Below are positions 1-6,601 of a DNA stretch of 64,000 nucleotides, in pieces. Under the pieces are notes generated by a model, which worked only from the letters and a program-made list of their open reading frames with translations, ran no database searches and had not been told where the DNA came from. This DNA comes from UMGS75 sp963648435. GTDB lineage: Bacteria > Bacillota_I > Bacilli_A > ML615J-28 > CAG-313. How positions within the stretch are numbered: the stretch's first letter is position 1; the number at the start of each line of letters is the position of its first letter. The DNA is taken from the NCBI GenBank assembly GCA_963648435.1, contig CAVJDT010000001.1:1-64000 (forward strand), read 5' to 3'. Position numbers and translations under genes: made by a program.

Positions 1-1
1 A

Positions 2-337
2 GATTTAGTCTTAAGAACCGATTTTGAAACTAAAGATAGTGAAATAGAAGCAAGAATTGATGCATTAGAATTAGCATATAAAATAGCAGATGAAGCACTT
101 TTCGAAGCAATAAAACAAGTTCAAACAGAACTTAATAATATGCAAAAACAGCTTGAAACTAAAGATGATGAACTAGAAAATCATATTCAATATCTTCATG
201 ATACCACTAAAATATTAACAGTTTTCATTGTGTTTATAAGCATAGTTTTATTATTAATAGGTGTGGGTGTTGTGGCTTTGTTACAAAAAAGAAAAATAAA
301 AGCGATTGAACTAAGAAGATCAGTTAAAAAATTATAA
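2..337 (+). CDS. Coiled-coil protein with C-terminal membrane anchor (5' end outside window)
   Basis: The reading frame is open from the first bases, so this is the 3' end of a longer gene. The visible 111 residues are a charged, heptad-like helical stretch rich in Glu, Lys, Leu and Ala, followed by one strongly hydrophobic segment of about 24 residues and a short basic tail. The basic tail suggests the C terminus lies inside the cell, with the coiled coil held at the membrane. No family is recognised. A hairpin with a T-run at 471-507 may end the transcript. Confidence 0.6.
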   Translation, partial: DLVLRTDFETKDSEIEARIDALELAYKIADEALFEAIKQVQTELNNMQKQLETKDDELENHIQYLHDTTKILTVFIVFISIVLLLIGVGVVALLQKRKIKAIELRRSVKKL

Positions 338-470
338 AATATATTATGAAATTTGTTCAAGTTCGTACATACAAAAAAAATGATAATTTACTTTGTTTTT
401 GTATTTTTTAAAGCATGCAAAGTATTTGAAACATTATATTTTAATTTTCCACACATTTTTATCATATACA

Positions 471-510
471 AAAAAGTCTTGAAAATCATGTATTCTCAAG
501 GCTTTTTATT
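471..510 (+). terminator. Hairpin with T-tract downstream of the first gene
   Basis: Arms AAGTCTTGA and TCAAGGCTT (one G-T pair) enclose a short AT loop and are followed by a T-run. It lies about 135 bases after the first gene and overlaps the 3' end of the transposase remnant on the other strand. Confidence 0.5.
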
Positions 511-805
511 ATATCGCTTTGTAAAACTTGTAGTATTTCTTTTTGTTTTGATATAAATGAATTTAATAATTTTTTTGAATCACCGTGCGTTGCAAGCTTT
601 AGTTTTTCAAGTTCTAGGATTATTCTTTTTTATGCCGTTTGCTTAGTTATTTTTCTTATATAACTTCTTAATGTCAAAGCAATAAACGATATAAACATTT
701 TTTCATCCTATATTTTTTCGAAATTCTTTTTTAGGATGTACGTTTGTTTGTAACTATTTTTCAATGTTTGAGGAAGTGGCGAATAATAATTTATATAAAG
801 CATAT
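486..805 (-). pseudogene. Decayed 3' end of an IS4/IS1634-like transposase
   Basis: The minus strand from about 698 down to 486 reads as a transposase C-terminal tail (starting MFISFIALTLRSYI, later ILELEKLKL), interrupted by an in-frame TAA about 22 codons in. Upstream, from about 700 to 805, the same strand keeps fragments of a similar protein but with stops and shifted frames. The hydrophobic ISFIALxLRSY segment near the C terminus is typical of IS4/IS1634-type DDE transposases. That assignment is from memory of the family and no catalytic motif remains. It fills most of the gap between the first gene and the MATE exporter. Confidence 0.45.
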
Positions 806-913
806 ACGAATTTCTATTTTGAAAGCCTCTTTATGTAATCGTATTCATAATATTAATGCTTGTAAAGAGTTAAGGGTTGTGCTAAAATATTACTACAAAT
901 AGAGGGATGAAAG

Positions 914-2380
914 ATGAATAAACTAAAAAAATTATTTTCACCAATTGATTTAACTAAAGGATGTATATGGAAAGTTATTTTATGGTTTTCTTTTCCCATC
1001 TTACTTAGTTATTTGTTTCAACAAATTTATACGATAACAGATGCGATAATTTGTGGCCAATATTTAAATAGCAATCAAGTAGCAGGGGTTAATAATACAA
1101 CTAATATTGTTTTTATTGTCCTACAATTTTCATTTGGTTGTACGGCTGGTTTTTCAGTTGTAACTTCTAATAAAATAGGCCAAAAAGACGAAGAAGGCGT
1201 AAGAAAGTCTTTTGCCATGCAAATAAAATTATCATTTTATATTAGCATTATAATGACAATTATTGCTTGTATAATGGTTAATCCATTATTAAAACTAATT
1301 GGATTAACTAGTTCTTCAAATCCAGTCCAAAATGAAATTTATGCTTCCGCAAGACTTTATGTAATGGTTATCTTTTTAGGCACAATTGCCCAAATATTTT
1401 ATAATTTGATTTGTTCTTTTTTAAGAAGTATTGGTGACTCATTTACACCCCTTGTCTTTTTAATTGTTTCGACAATTCTAAATATTATAATTGATATATT
1501 GTTTGTGGCAGTATTTAAGTTGGGAGTTTTTGGTGCCGCCATCGCAACTGTAATTGCTCAAGCTCTTTCGGCTGTTTCATGCTTTATTTATACGTTTATT
1601 AAATATCCTAAATACCGATTAAAATTATCTCATTTTAAACGTGATTTTAAATTTATGAAATATCACTTAAAACTAGGTTTGCCTCTTGCTTTTCAATTTT
1701 CTGTACTCGCGGTGGGATTAATTGTTGTACAAGCTGTCATTGTAAAGTTTGATACCTCAAGTACTGGGGAAGTCGTTTCTGCGTGTGCTCAAAATGGTTT
1801 TGGTGCTGCCATCAAATTAAATAATTTCTTAATGTGTCCATTTAGCGCTTTAGGTACCGCCATGCTTTCATATTGTGCTCAAAATAATGGGGCTGGAAGT
1901 TATATAAGAATAAGAAGTGGGGTTAAACAAGCTCTTATCATTATGCTTGTTGAATATGTTATACTTGCAAGTGTTGGATTATTACTTACGATAAATGGAT
2001 GCTATATGCGAATGTTTTACTCAGCCGAAAAAATAAATGAAATGACAATTTTTTACGGTAATAGATATCTTTACTGTGACTTATCATTATACTTTATTTT
2101 AGGAACTTTATTTGTATTTAGAAATAGTCTTCAAGGAATTGGAAAAGCAATATACCCATTTTTAGCAGGTGTTGGCGAATTAATCGCAAGAATTTTAGTA
2201 TGTTTGATTTTACCATCACTGATAAATGGTGTGGCGATTAATATTAATGCTTCTCATTCATCGGTTTTAGGACTAGCTTTTGCGGACCCTGTTGCGTGGA
2301 GTTTCGCAGTCATCATTATGCTTTTTGGAGTTATTAAGTATATTTACCATTATCCTAAAAAACTAAAAAATAATGGCTAA
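914..2380 (+). CDS. MATE family efflux transporter
   Basis: This 488-residue integral membrane protein has the length and about twelve hydrophobic segments expected of the MATE family, which exports cationic compounds using a Na+ or H+ gradient. The N-terminal half has the family's sequence around PILLSYLFQQIYTITDAIIC and later GDSFTPL; the two halves resemble each other, as in other MATE proteins. The start is supported by GAGGGATGAAAG just upstream. An IS3-family element begins seven bases after the stop, and the hairpin that probably ended this transcript now lies beyond that element at 3868-3895. The substrate cannot be told from sequence. Confidence 0.92.
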   Translation: MNKLKKLFSPIDLTKGCIWKVILWFSFPILLSYLFQQIYTITDAIICGQYLNSNQVAGVNNTTNIVFIVLQFSFGCTAGFSVVTSNKIGQKDEEGVRKSFAMQIKLSFYISIIMTIIACIMVNPLLKLIGLTSSSNPVQNEIYASARLYVMVIFLGTIAQIFYNLICSFLRSIGDSFTPLVFLIVSTILNIIIDILFVAVFKLGVFGAAIATVIAQALSAVSCFIYTFIKYPKYRLKLSHFKRDFKFMKYHLKLGLPLAFQFSVLAVGLIVVQAVIVKFDTSSTGEVVSACAQNGFGAAIKLNNFLMCPFSALGTAMLSYCAQNNGAGSYIRIRSGVKQALIIMLVEYVILASVGLLLTINGCYMRMFYSAEKINEMTIFYGNRYLYCDLSLYFILGTLFVFRNSLQGIGKAIYPFLAGVGELIARILVCLILPSLINGVAININASHSSVLGLAFADPVAWSFAVIIMLFGVIKYIYHYPKKLKNNG

Positions 2381-2386
2381 GTTTGG

Positions 2387-2412
2387 TGAAGTGCACCCTA
2401 TTTTTTGGACAC
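2387..2412. repeat. IS3 element terminal inverted repeat, left
   Basis: This end begins TGAAGTGCACCC and finishes TTGGACAC. It matches the reverse complement of 3727-3752 at about 19-20 of 26 positions. A near copy of its first 12 bases (TGAAGTACACCC) occurs far away at 41870-41881. Confidence 0.85.
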
Positions 2413-2415
2413 TTA

Positions 2416-3186
2416 TTAAATATTACCATAGGATTGAGTTCGATATTCAATTGGACTTAATCCTTTTAATTTTTGCTTTATTCGCTTGTTATTATAATAA
2501 TAAATATATTCATGAATTTCTGCTTCTAGTTCGGCTAAGGAGTTATACTTTATTCCATAGAACATTTCCGTTTTCATTCTTCCAAAGAAATTTTCAACAA
2601 TAGAATTATCTAAACAATTTCCCTTGCGAGACATGCTTTGGGTAATATTATGTTCAATCAAATCTTTTTGAAAACTTTGTTGTTGATATTGCCATCCTTG
2701 ATCACTATATAATATAACTTCATCATTACTACTAAGTACATCATATGCTTGCTTCATCATCCGATTAATTTGATACATATTGGGATGCTCTGATAAATCA
2801 TATGCGATAATTTCTTCATTGTATAAATCAATTATCGGAGATAAAAAGAGTTTAACACTACCTAATTTAAATTCCGTAATATCAGTACACCATACTTGGT
2901 TAGGTTTATTAACTTTGAAGTTTCGCTTTAACTTAGTTGTATGATTTTTTGTATCAATTACTTTTTCAATTAATAAATTCTTGACAGTTTTACCAACATT
3001 GCCTTTATATGAGTTATAGCGAGTAACATTGCTTGATTTACATTTTAAGCCTAATAACCTCATTAATCTAAGTACTTTTTTATGATTTATGGGGTTATTT
3101 TGGTATTCAGGAAGCTTATTTAAGGATAATGTTATTCTTCGATAACCATATCGACCTTTATTTTGTTCAAATACTTTTTTAATCAT
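2416..3186 (-). CDS. IS3-family transposase OrfB (integrase core)
   Basis: The integrase catalytic core of an IS3/IS150-type transposase. It has the HTH-21-like start KNKGRYGYRRI region, then the first Asp in CTDITEF, the second Asp in LYSDQGWQY, and the Glu in CLDNSIVENFFGRMK, so the DDE triad is complete. The true product is longer: the same frame is open upstream to about 3340 and overlaps the end of orfA, as expected for an OrfAB fusion made by -1 frameshifting. An A-rich AAAAAG site at 3315-3320 (minus strand) is a candidate slip site. Confidence 0.92.
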   Translation of the reverse strand: MIKKVFEQNKGRYGYRRITLSLNKLPEYQNNPINHKKVLRLMRLLGLKCKSSNVTRYNSYKGNVGKTVKNLLIEKVIDTKNHTTKLKRNFKVNKPNQVWCTDITEFKLGSVKLFLSPIIDLYNEEIIAYDLSEHPNMYQINRMMKQAYDVLSSNDEVILYSDQGWQYQQQSFQKDLIEHNITQSMSRKGNCLDNSIVENFFGRMKTEMFYGIKYNSLAELEAEIHEYIYYYNNKRIKQKLKGLSPIEYRTQSYGNI

Positions 3187-3305
3187 TTCTTCATCAAAAG
3201 AATTATCTTTTTTGGTTTTAGATATACAATAATAATAAGTGCTCCGAGATAGTTGGGCAAGTTTTAGTAGTTCATTGATGGGGTATTTCGCACTTAGTTC
3301 CTGAA

Positions 3306-3695
3306 CTACTTTAGCTTTTTCTTCTTTATTTGCCCTTTGGCGGACACTAAGGCGTAAACTTTTTTTAAGTAATCATTTTCCATTTCTAGTCGTTGACACT
3401 TAGATATTAAATCTTCATTAGCTTTTGGATTTAATTTAGGTTTTCTTCCGGTTTTGTTGGAACTTTTACCACGAGTTTCAATAAAAAAAGATTCTTTACC
3501 ATGTTCTAAATATTTTCTTTCCCAGTCTAAAACTCGTTTATGAGAAGGATATTCTTTTCCTTTTACGCTAATAGTAACGTTAAATTTTTTTGCAGTCTCA
3601 TATGAGGATAAACTTTCCCTAATTTTTGTTTCAACAACCTTTATTTTAAATTCAGGTGGGTATTTTTTTGTGTGTATTTGGCATATAAAAAGCAC
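3306..3695 (-). CDS. IS3-family OrfA (HTH protein), probably frameshifted near its start
   Basis: OrfA supplies the helix-turn-helix that binds the element's ends (YPPEFKIKVVE, then SSYETAKKFNV) and a C-terminal leucine-zipper-like helix (CQRLEMENDYLKKVYALV). The listed start is a GTG that lies within the ribosome site itself. A better start is the ATG at 3684-3682, eight bases after AGGTG, but from there the frame runs into a stop after ten codons. Removing one base from the seven-T run at 3663-3669 would join that ATG to the conserved frame. So this copy may have lost OrfA or may rely on slippage. Confidence 0.8.
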   Translation of the reverse strand: MLFICQIHTKKYPPEFKIKVVETKIRESLSSYETAKKFNVTISVKGKEYPSHKRVLDWERKYLEHGKESFFIETRGKSSNKTGRKPKLNPKANEDLISKCQRLEMENDYLKKVYALVSAKGQIKKKKLK

Positions 3696-3726
3696 CTCTT
3701 TCCTTGTATTATATCACACTAATTGC

Positions 3727-3752
3727 GTGTCCAAGGTTAGGGGTGCATTTCA
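3727..3752. repeat. IS3 element terminal inverted repeat, right
   Basis: It reads GTGTCCAAGG inward-out and ends GGTGCATTTCA, partner of 2387-2412. It lies 32 bases outside the transposase start region. Confidence 0.85.
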
Positions 3753-3792
3753 AACAATAATCAAAAATAAATTGTTTTACAAAAAAAATGAT

Positions 3793-3832
3793 AAAAAACT
3801 AAAATTAGATAAGGTATATTATTTAGTTTTTT
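3793..3832. terminator. AT-rich hairpin with flanking A and T runs
   Basis: Perfect arms AAAAAACTAAA and TTTAGTTTTTT enclose an 18-base loop. The A-run on one side and T-run on the other allow termination in both directions. Its strength is doubtful because the stem holds only one G-C pair. Confidence 0.4.
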
Positions 3833-3867
3833 TCCATAATTATTGTTGTTTACTTAAAACACAATTA

Positions 3868-3895
3868 ACTTTTACCAAAATGGTAGAAGTTTTTA
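3868..3895 (+). terminator. Rho-independent terminator, probably of the MATE gene
   Basis: A 10-bp stem (ACTTTTACCA against TGGTAGAAGT, one T-G pair) with a tight A loop is followed by TTTTT. No intact plus-strand gene lies just upstream other than the MATE gene beyond the IS3 element, so I infer the insertion separated gene and terminator. Confidence 0.7.
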
Positions 3896-3946
3896 AGTTT
3901 GGTTTAAACTTATAATGTTATACTCTTAGTATGAAAGGGTGGTTAT

Positions 3947-4636
3947 ATGGAAAATTGTTTTAAACGCTATGAGGTAAAATACTTGTTAACAACAACTCAA
4001 TATCAAAACATACTTAATTTTTTAAACGATAAGATCATAAAAGATACATTTTATAAGACTACAATTTATAATGTCTACTATGACACTCCTAATTATGAAC
4101 TAATCAGAAAATCAATTGAAAAACCAGTATACAAAGAAAAACTTAGACTACGTTGTTATAATGTTGTAGATGAAAATGTTGATGTATTTTTAGAGTTAAA
4201 AAAGAAATATGATAATGTTGTGTATAAAAGAAGGATAAAACTTAAATTAAATGAACTAGAAACGATGAATGTGGCTAAAACACAAATTAAAAGAGAAATA
4301 GAATATTTTAATAAATTTTATTATAATTTAAAACCAATGATGCATTTATCATATACACGTCTTGCATATGTGTATTCTCAAAATCACAATATTAGAATTA
4401 CTTTTGATACTAACATAAAATGGAGAAACAAAAATGTAAATTTATATAGCAGGATAGAAGATGAACCATTACTACCTGATGATATGGTGCTTATGGAACT
4501 TAAAGTTCCACTTGCTATACCGTATGAACTAGCAAACTTTTTATCAAAAGAAAAAATATTTAAAGCATCATTTTCTAAATATGGAATGGCATATAAAAAA
4601 ATATTAACTGAAAGAAAGGAATTATTATATGGATAA
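3947..4636 (+). CDS. VTC domain protein (polyphosphate polymerase type)
   Basis: A 229-residue protein made almost entirely of a VTC domain, the tunnel fold that in yeast Vtc4 makes polyphosphate from ATP. Visible family features are the N-terminal RYEVKYLL, YYDT, the basic strand KEKLRLRCY, ELKKKYDNVVYKRRI, RITFDTNIKWR and the acidic LMELKVP, ending in SKYGMAYKK. These basic and acidic residues line the tunnel that holds triphosphate and metal. It overlaps the next gene by eight bases, and VTC plus DUF4956 is a recurrent bacterial pair. A CotH kinase often found with them is absent here. Enzyme activity is inferred from the family. Confidence 0.85.
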   Translation: MENCFKRYEVKYLLTTTQYQNILNFLNDKIIKDTFYKTTIYNVYYDTPNYELIRKSIEKPVYKEKLRLRCYNVVDENVDVFLELKKKYDNVVYKRRIKLKLNELETMNVAKTQIKREIEYFNKFYYNLKPMMHLSYTRLAYVYSQNHNIRITFDTNIKWRNKNVNLYSRIEDEPLLPDDMVLMELKVPLAIPYELANFLSKEKIFKASFSKYGMAYKKILTERKELLYG

Positions 4637-5306
4637 AATATTTAATACAATTTTCACTGAATCAACAATAGGAGTAGGAAAGTTTTGCCTTTGCTTAGGC
4701 TTTTCCATAATAATGGGAATAATATATTTAATTGCATATAAAATAAAAAATAAAACTAGTAAAACCATGGAAACTGCTTTAGTGATTTTACCATCAATTA
4801 TATCAACACTAATAATAATGGTAAATGGAAATTTAGGCGTGGGCGTCGCTGTTGCGGGGGCATTCTCACTTGTGAGATTTCGTTCAGCTCAAGGTAGTGC
4901 CAAAGATATTTGTTTGATATTTATGACAATGTGTACAGGCTTAATAGTTGGTGTAGGATACTTAGGATATGCATTTATTTTTACATTAATAATGTCAATA
5001 CTTGTAATTGTTACTAATCTTATAATTTTACAAAATAAAAAGGAAAAAAATAAAAAAATATTGAAAATAACTATTCCAGAAGATTTAGATTATACTACTG
5101 TTTTTGATGAAGTGTTAACTAAATATACAAGCAATTATGAACTAATTAGCTTTAAAACCACAAATTTAGGAAGTTTATTTAAGTTAACATATCAAATTTA
5201 TTTAAATGATATTAAAAAAGAAAAAGAAATGGTTGATGAATTACGAATCAGAAATGGTAATTTAGAAATAGTTATAAATAAGGATATAGCAACAAATGAA
5301 CTATAA
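4629..5306 (+). CDS. DUF4956 membrane protein, partner of the VTC protein
   Basis: This 225-residue protein has about four membrane segments in its first 140 residues and a soluble C-terminal domain of about 80 residues. The conserved loop GAFSLVRFRSAQGSAKD after the third segment is the hallmark of DUF4956. Its start overlaps the stop of the VTC gene, so the two are translationally coupled. By analogy with the Vtc complex it may anchor the polymerase or conduct polyphosphate, but this is unproven. Only an AT-rich repeat and a promoter follow; no clear terminator was found. Confidence 0.82.
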   Translation: MDKIFNTIFTESTIGVGKFCLCLGFSIIMGIIYLIAYKIKNKTSKTMETALVILPSIISTLIIMVNGNLGVGVAVAGAFSLVRFRSAQGSAKDICLIFMTMCTGLIVGVGYLGYAFIFTLIMSILVIVTNLIILQNKKEKNKKILKITIPEDLDYTTVFDEVLTKYTSNYELISFKTTNLGSLFKLTYQIYLNDIKKEKEMVDELRIRNGNLEIVINKDIATNEL

Positions 5307-5335
5307 TAAAAAATAAACTCTTTTGCTTCTTAAAA

Positions 5336-5377
5336 AATGCAATAAATTATAAAAAAAATGCAATAAATTATAAAAAA
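5336..5377 (+). repeat. Two tandem copies of a 21-bp AT-rich unit
   Basis: The unit AATGCAATAAATTATAAAAAA occurs at 5336 and again at 5357 with no gap, immediately upstream of the promoter at 5383-5411. It could be a simple slippage product or an AT-rich upstream promoter element. Confidence 0.7.
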
Positions 5378-5382
5378 AACTA

Positions 5383-5411
5383 TTGATTTTTCTAATTAAA
5401 AAGAGTATAAT
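5383..5411 (+). promoter_or_regulatory. Promoter of the small lipoprotein gene
   Basis: TTGATT and TATAAT are separated by 17 bases, and the -10 box lies 34 bases before the start codon at 5445. Confidence 0.7.
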
Positions 5412-5444
5412 TATTGTGGAAAATAAAGGAAGGAGATTATTAAA

Positions 5445-5834
5445 ATGAAAAAAGTAATTAGATTATCATCAATTTTACTAGTAGTTGCATTTTTATTTAC
5501 ATTAGTTTCATGTGCACCTAAAGATGCGGCAGCTGGAAGAGAAAAGATGGAAGGCAAGGGTTATACTGTTGCTACAGATGGAACTGTTATTCCTGCCGCC
5601 CTAAGATTACTTGGCGTAGATGGTGTTCAAACTGTATTAACTTGTTCAAAATCAAGCGATGACAATGGTTCAGAAACTTTAGTTGCAATATTATTTAAAG
5701 AAAAATCACAAGCTAAAGACTCAAGTTCTAAAGTACAAGATTATGCAAAAAAGAACGGTTATGAATCAAGTGTTAAAGTTGCTGGTAAATGGGTAATTTA
5801 CGGTTCTGATCAAGCTGTTAAAGATTTTAAGTAA
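5445..5834 (+). CDS. Small lipoprotein of unknown function
   Basis: A 129-residue product with a clear lipoprotein signal: two Lys, a hydrophobic stretch and the lipobox LVSC with Cys23 as the lipidated residue. The mature part of about 106 residues is soluble, Lys- and Ser-rich, and contains TDGTVIPAALRLLGVDGVQTVL; no family is recognised. The ribosome site AAGGAGG precedes the start. It has its own promoter and terminator, so it is a single-gene unit. Confidence 0.8.
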   Translation: MKKVIRLSSILLVVAFLFTLVSCAPKDAAAGREKMEGKGYTVATDGTVIPAALRLLGVDGVQTVLTCSKSSDDNGSETLVAILFKEKSQAKDSSSKVQDYAKKNGYESSVKVAGKWVIYGSDQAVKDFK

Positions 5835-5849
5835 AAATTAAATAAAGTG

Positions 5850-5879
5850 GAGAAGAAAAAAGTTTCTTCTCTATTTTTT
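5850..5879 (+). terminator. Rho-independent terminator of the small lipoprotein gene
   Basis: Perfect arms GAGAAGAAA and TTTCTTCTC with a four-base loop, followed by a T-run. Confidence 0.85.
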
Positions 5880-5919
5880 ATTTATAAGGTAATTTCATTT
5901 TAAAAAAACAAGAGTTATA

Positions 5920-6434
5920 GAATTCTATAAAAATATGTTTTTGAAAATGATATTTTTGAAGATCAAAGTCTTACTTTTAAGTATTTAACAAATGCTTTTG
6001 ATTAGTTGTAAAAAGTAGCCATATGATAAAAACTTAAATTTTAAAATTAAAAAAGAATTTACAGGTTCAGCAATTAAAATATTTGAGAATGCAGAAGAAC
6101 AAGCAAATAGATTAATTATCTATACAATATTGGCATATAATAATTCAATTAAAAAACCTGAATTTAAAGCTACTGAAAATTTATTCACCGCTTTTTACCT
6201 AACTTGAATTTTGAAAATGACCAAATAAAACCTAATATTATTGATTTTGGATTAGAAGTATTGAAAATAATTAAAAAGCTTCCAGGTATAAAAGTTTATA
6301 AAATTGTTGAAAAATTGAAAATTAAAGATTTAGTTGTTAACTTTGACAAGGTGAGAAACGAAATTAAAAGAAATCCATTTAACTATATTGAATATAAAGA
6401 ATCAAATAAAACAGGGGGTTATTATTTGAAATAG
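5920..6434 (+). pseudogene. Decayed C-terminal part of a RecG-like / AlbA_2 ATP-binding protein
   Basis: Three stretches in different frames read as successive parts of one protein. Around 5950-6003 the frame gives IFEDQSLTFKYLTNAFD then a stop. Around 6052-6207 it gives EFTGSAIKIFENAEEQANRL and later PEFKATENLFTAF then a stop. From 6204 it gives a winged-helix end with KIIKKLPGIKVYKIVEKL and a final KTGGYYLK. This order, ending in a winged helix with a Lys-Thr-Gly turn, fits the C terminus of the RecG-like ATP-binding (AlbA_2) transcription regulators. The family call is from memory. The 76-codon piece at 6204-6434 is unlikely to be functional alone. Confidence 0.5.
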
Positions 6435-6490
6435 TTTTTACTTAGTTTAAGTAATTTTTGAATAATTAATTAAGTTAGGATAATAGTTTT

Positions 6491-6504
6491 TGAAAACGTT
6501 ATCA
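6491..6504 (+). promoter_or_regulatory. cre-like box (CcpA operator) upstream of pckA
   Basis: TGAAAACGTTATCA fits the Bacillota catabolite-responsive element consensus TGWAANCGNTNWCA at every defined position. It sits 22 bases upstream of the pckA -35 box. Control by CcpA, or a related LacI-type protein, would suit a gluconeogenic or CO2-fixing enzyme. No ccpA gene is visible in the window. Confidence 0.6.
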
Positions 6505-6526
6505 TTTAAAAAAATAATTACAATAA

Positions 6527-6555
6527 TTGAAAAAAAAGAAAAAAAATGATATAAT
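6527..6555 (+). promoter_or_regulatory. pckA promoter
   Basis: TTGAAA and TATAAT are 17 bases apart, and TG one base before the -10 makes it an extended -10 (TGATATAAT). Confidence 0.75.
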
Positions 6556-6601
6556 AAATCGGACAAAAAGTTGCAGTTTTGTAACTTAATAGGAGGAATA
6601 C

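Larger units (their letters stand above)
2387..3752 (-). mobile_element. IS3-family insertion sequence (IS150-like), about 1366 bp
   Basis: Two minus-strand genes, orfA and orfB in the -1 frame relative to it, are enclosed by 26-bp imperfect terminal inverted repeats that start TGAA and end with GGACAC on the inner side. This is the classic IS3 layout. Catalytic residues of orfB are intact, but orfA seems to carry a one-base insertion near its start. The flanking bases (TGG on the left, AAC on the right) do not form a target duplication, so the copy may be old or recombined. Confidence 0.9.

Noticed and set aside
353..556. 67-codon frame after the first gene
   Set aside because: It has no ribosome site, is low-complexity and overlaps the hairpin and the transposase relic.
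3670..3915. 81-codon plus-strand frame across the IS right end
   Set aside because: It spans the IS end and two hairpins and has no family or ribosome site.
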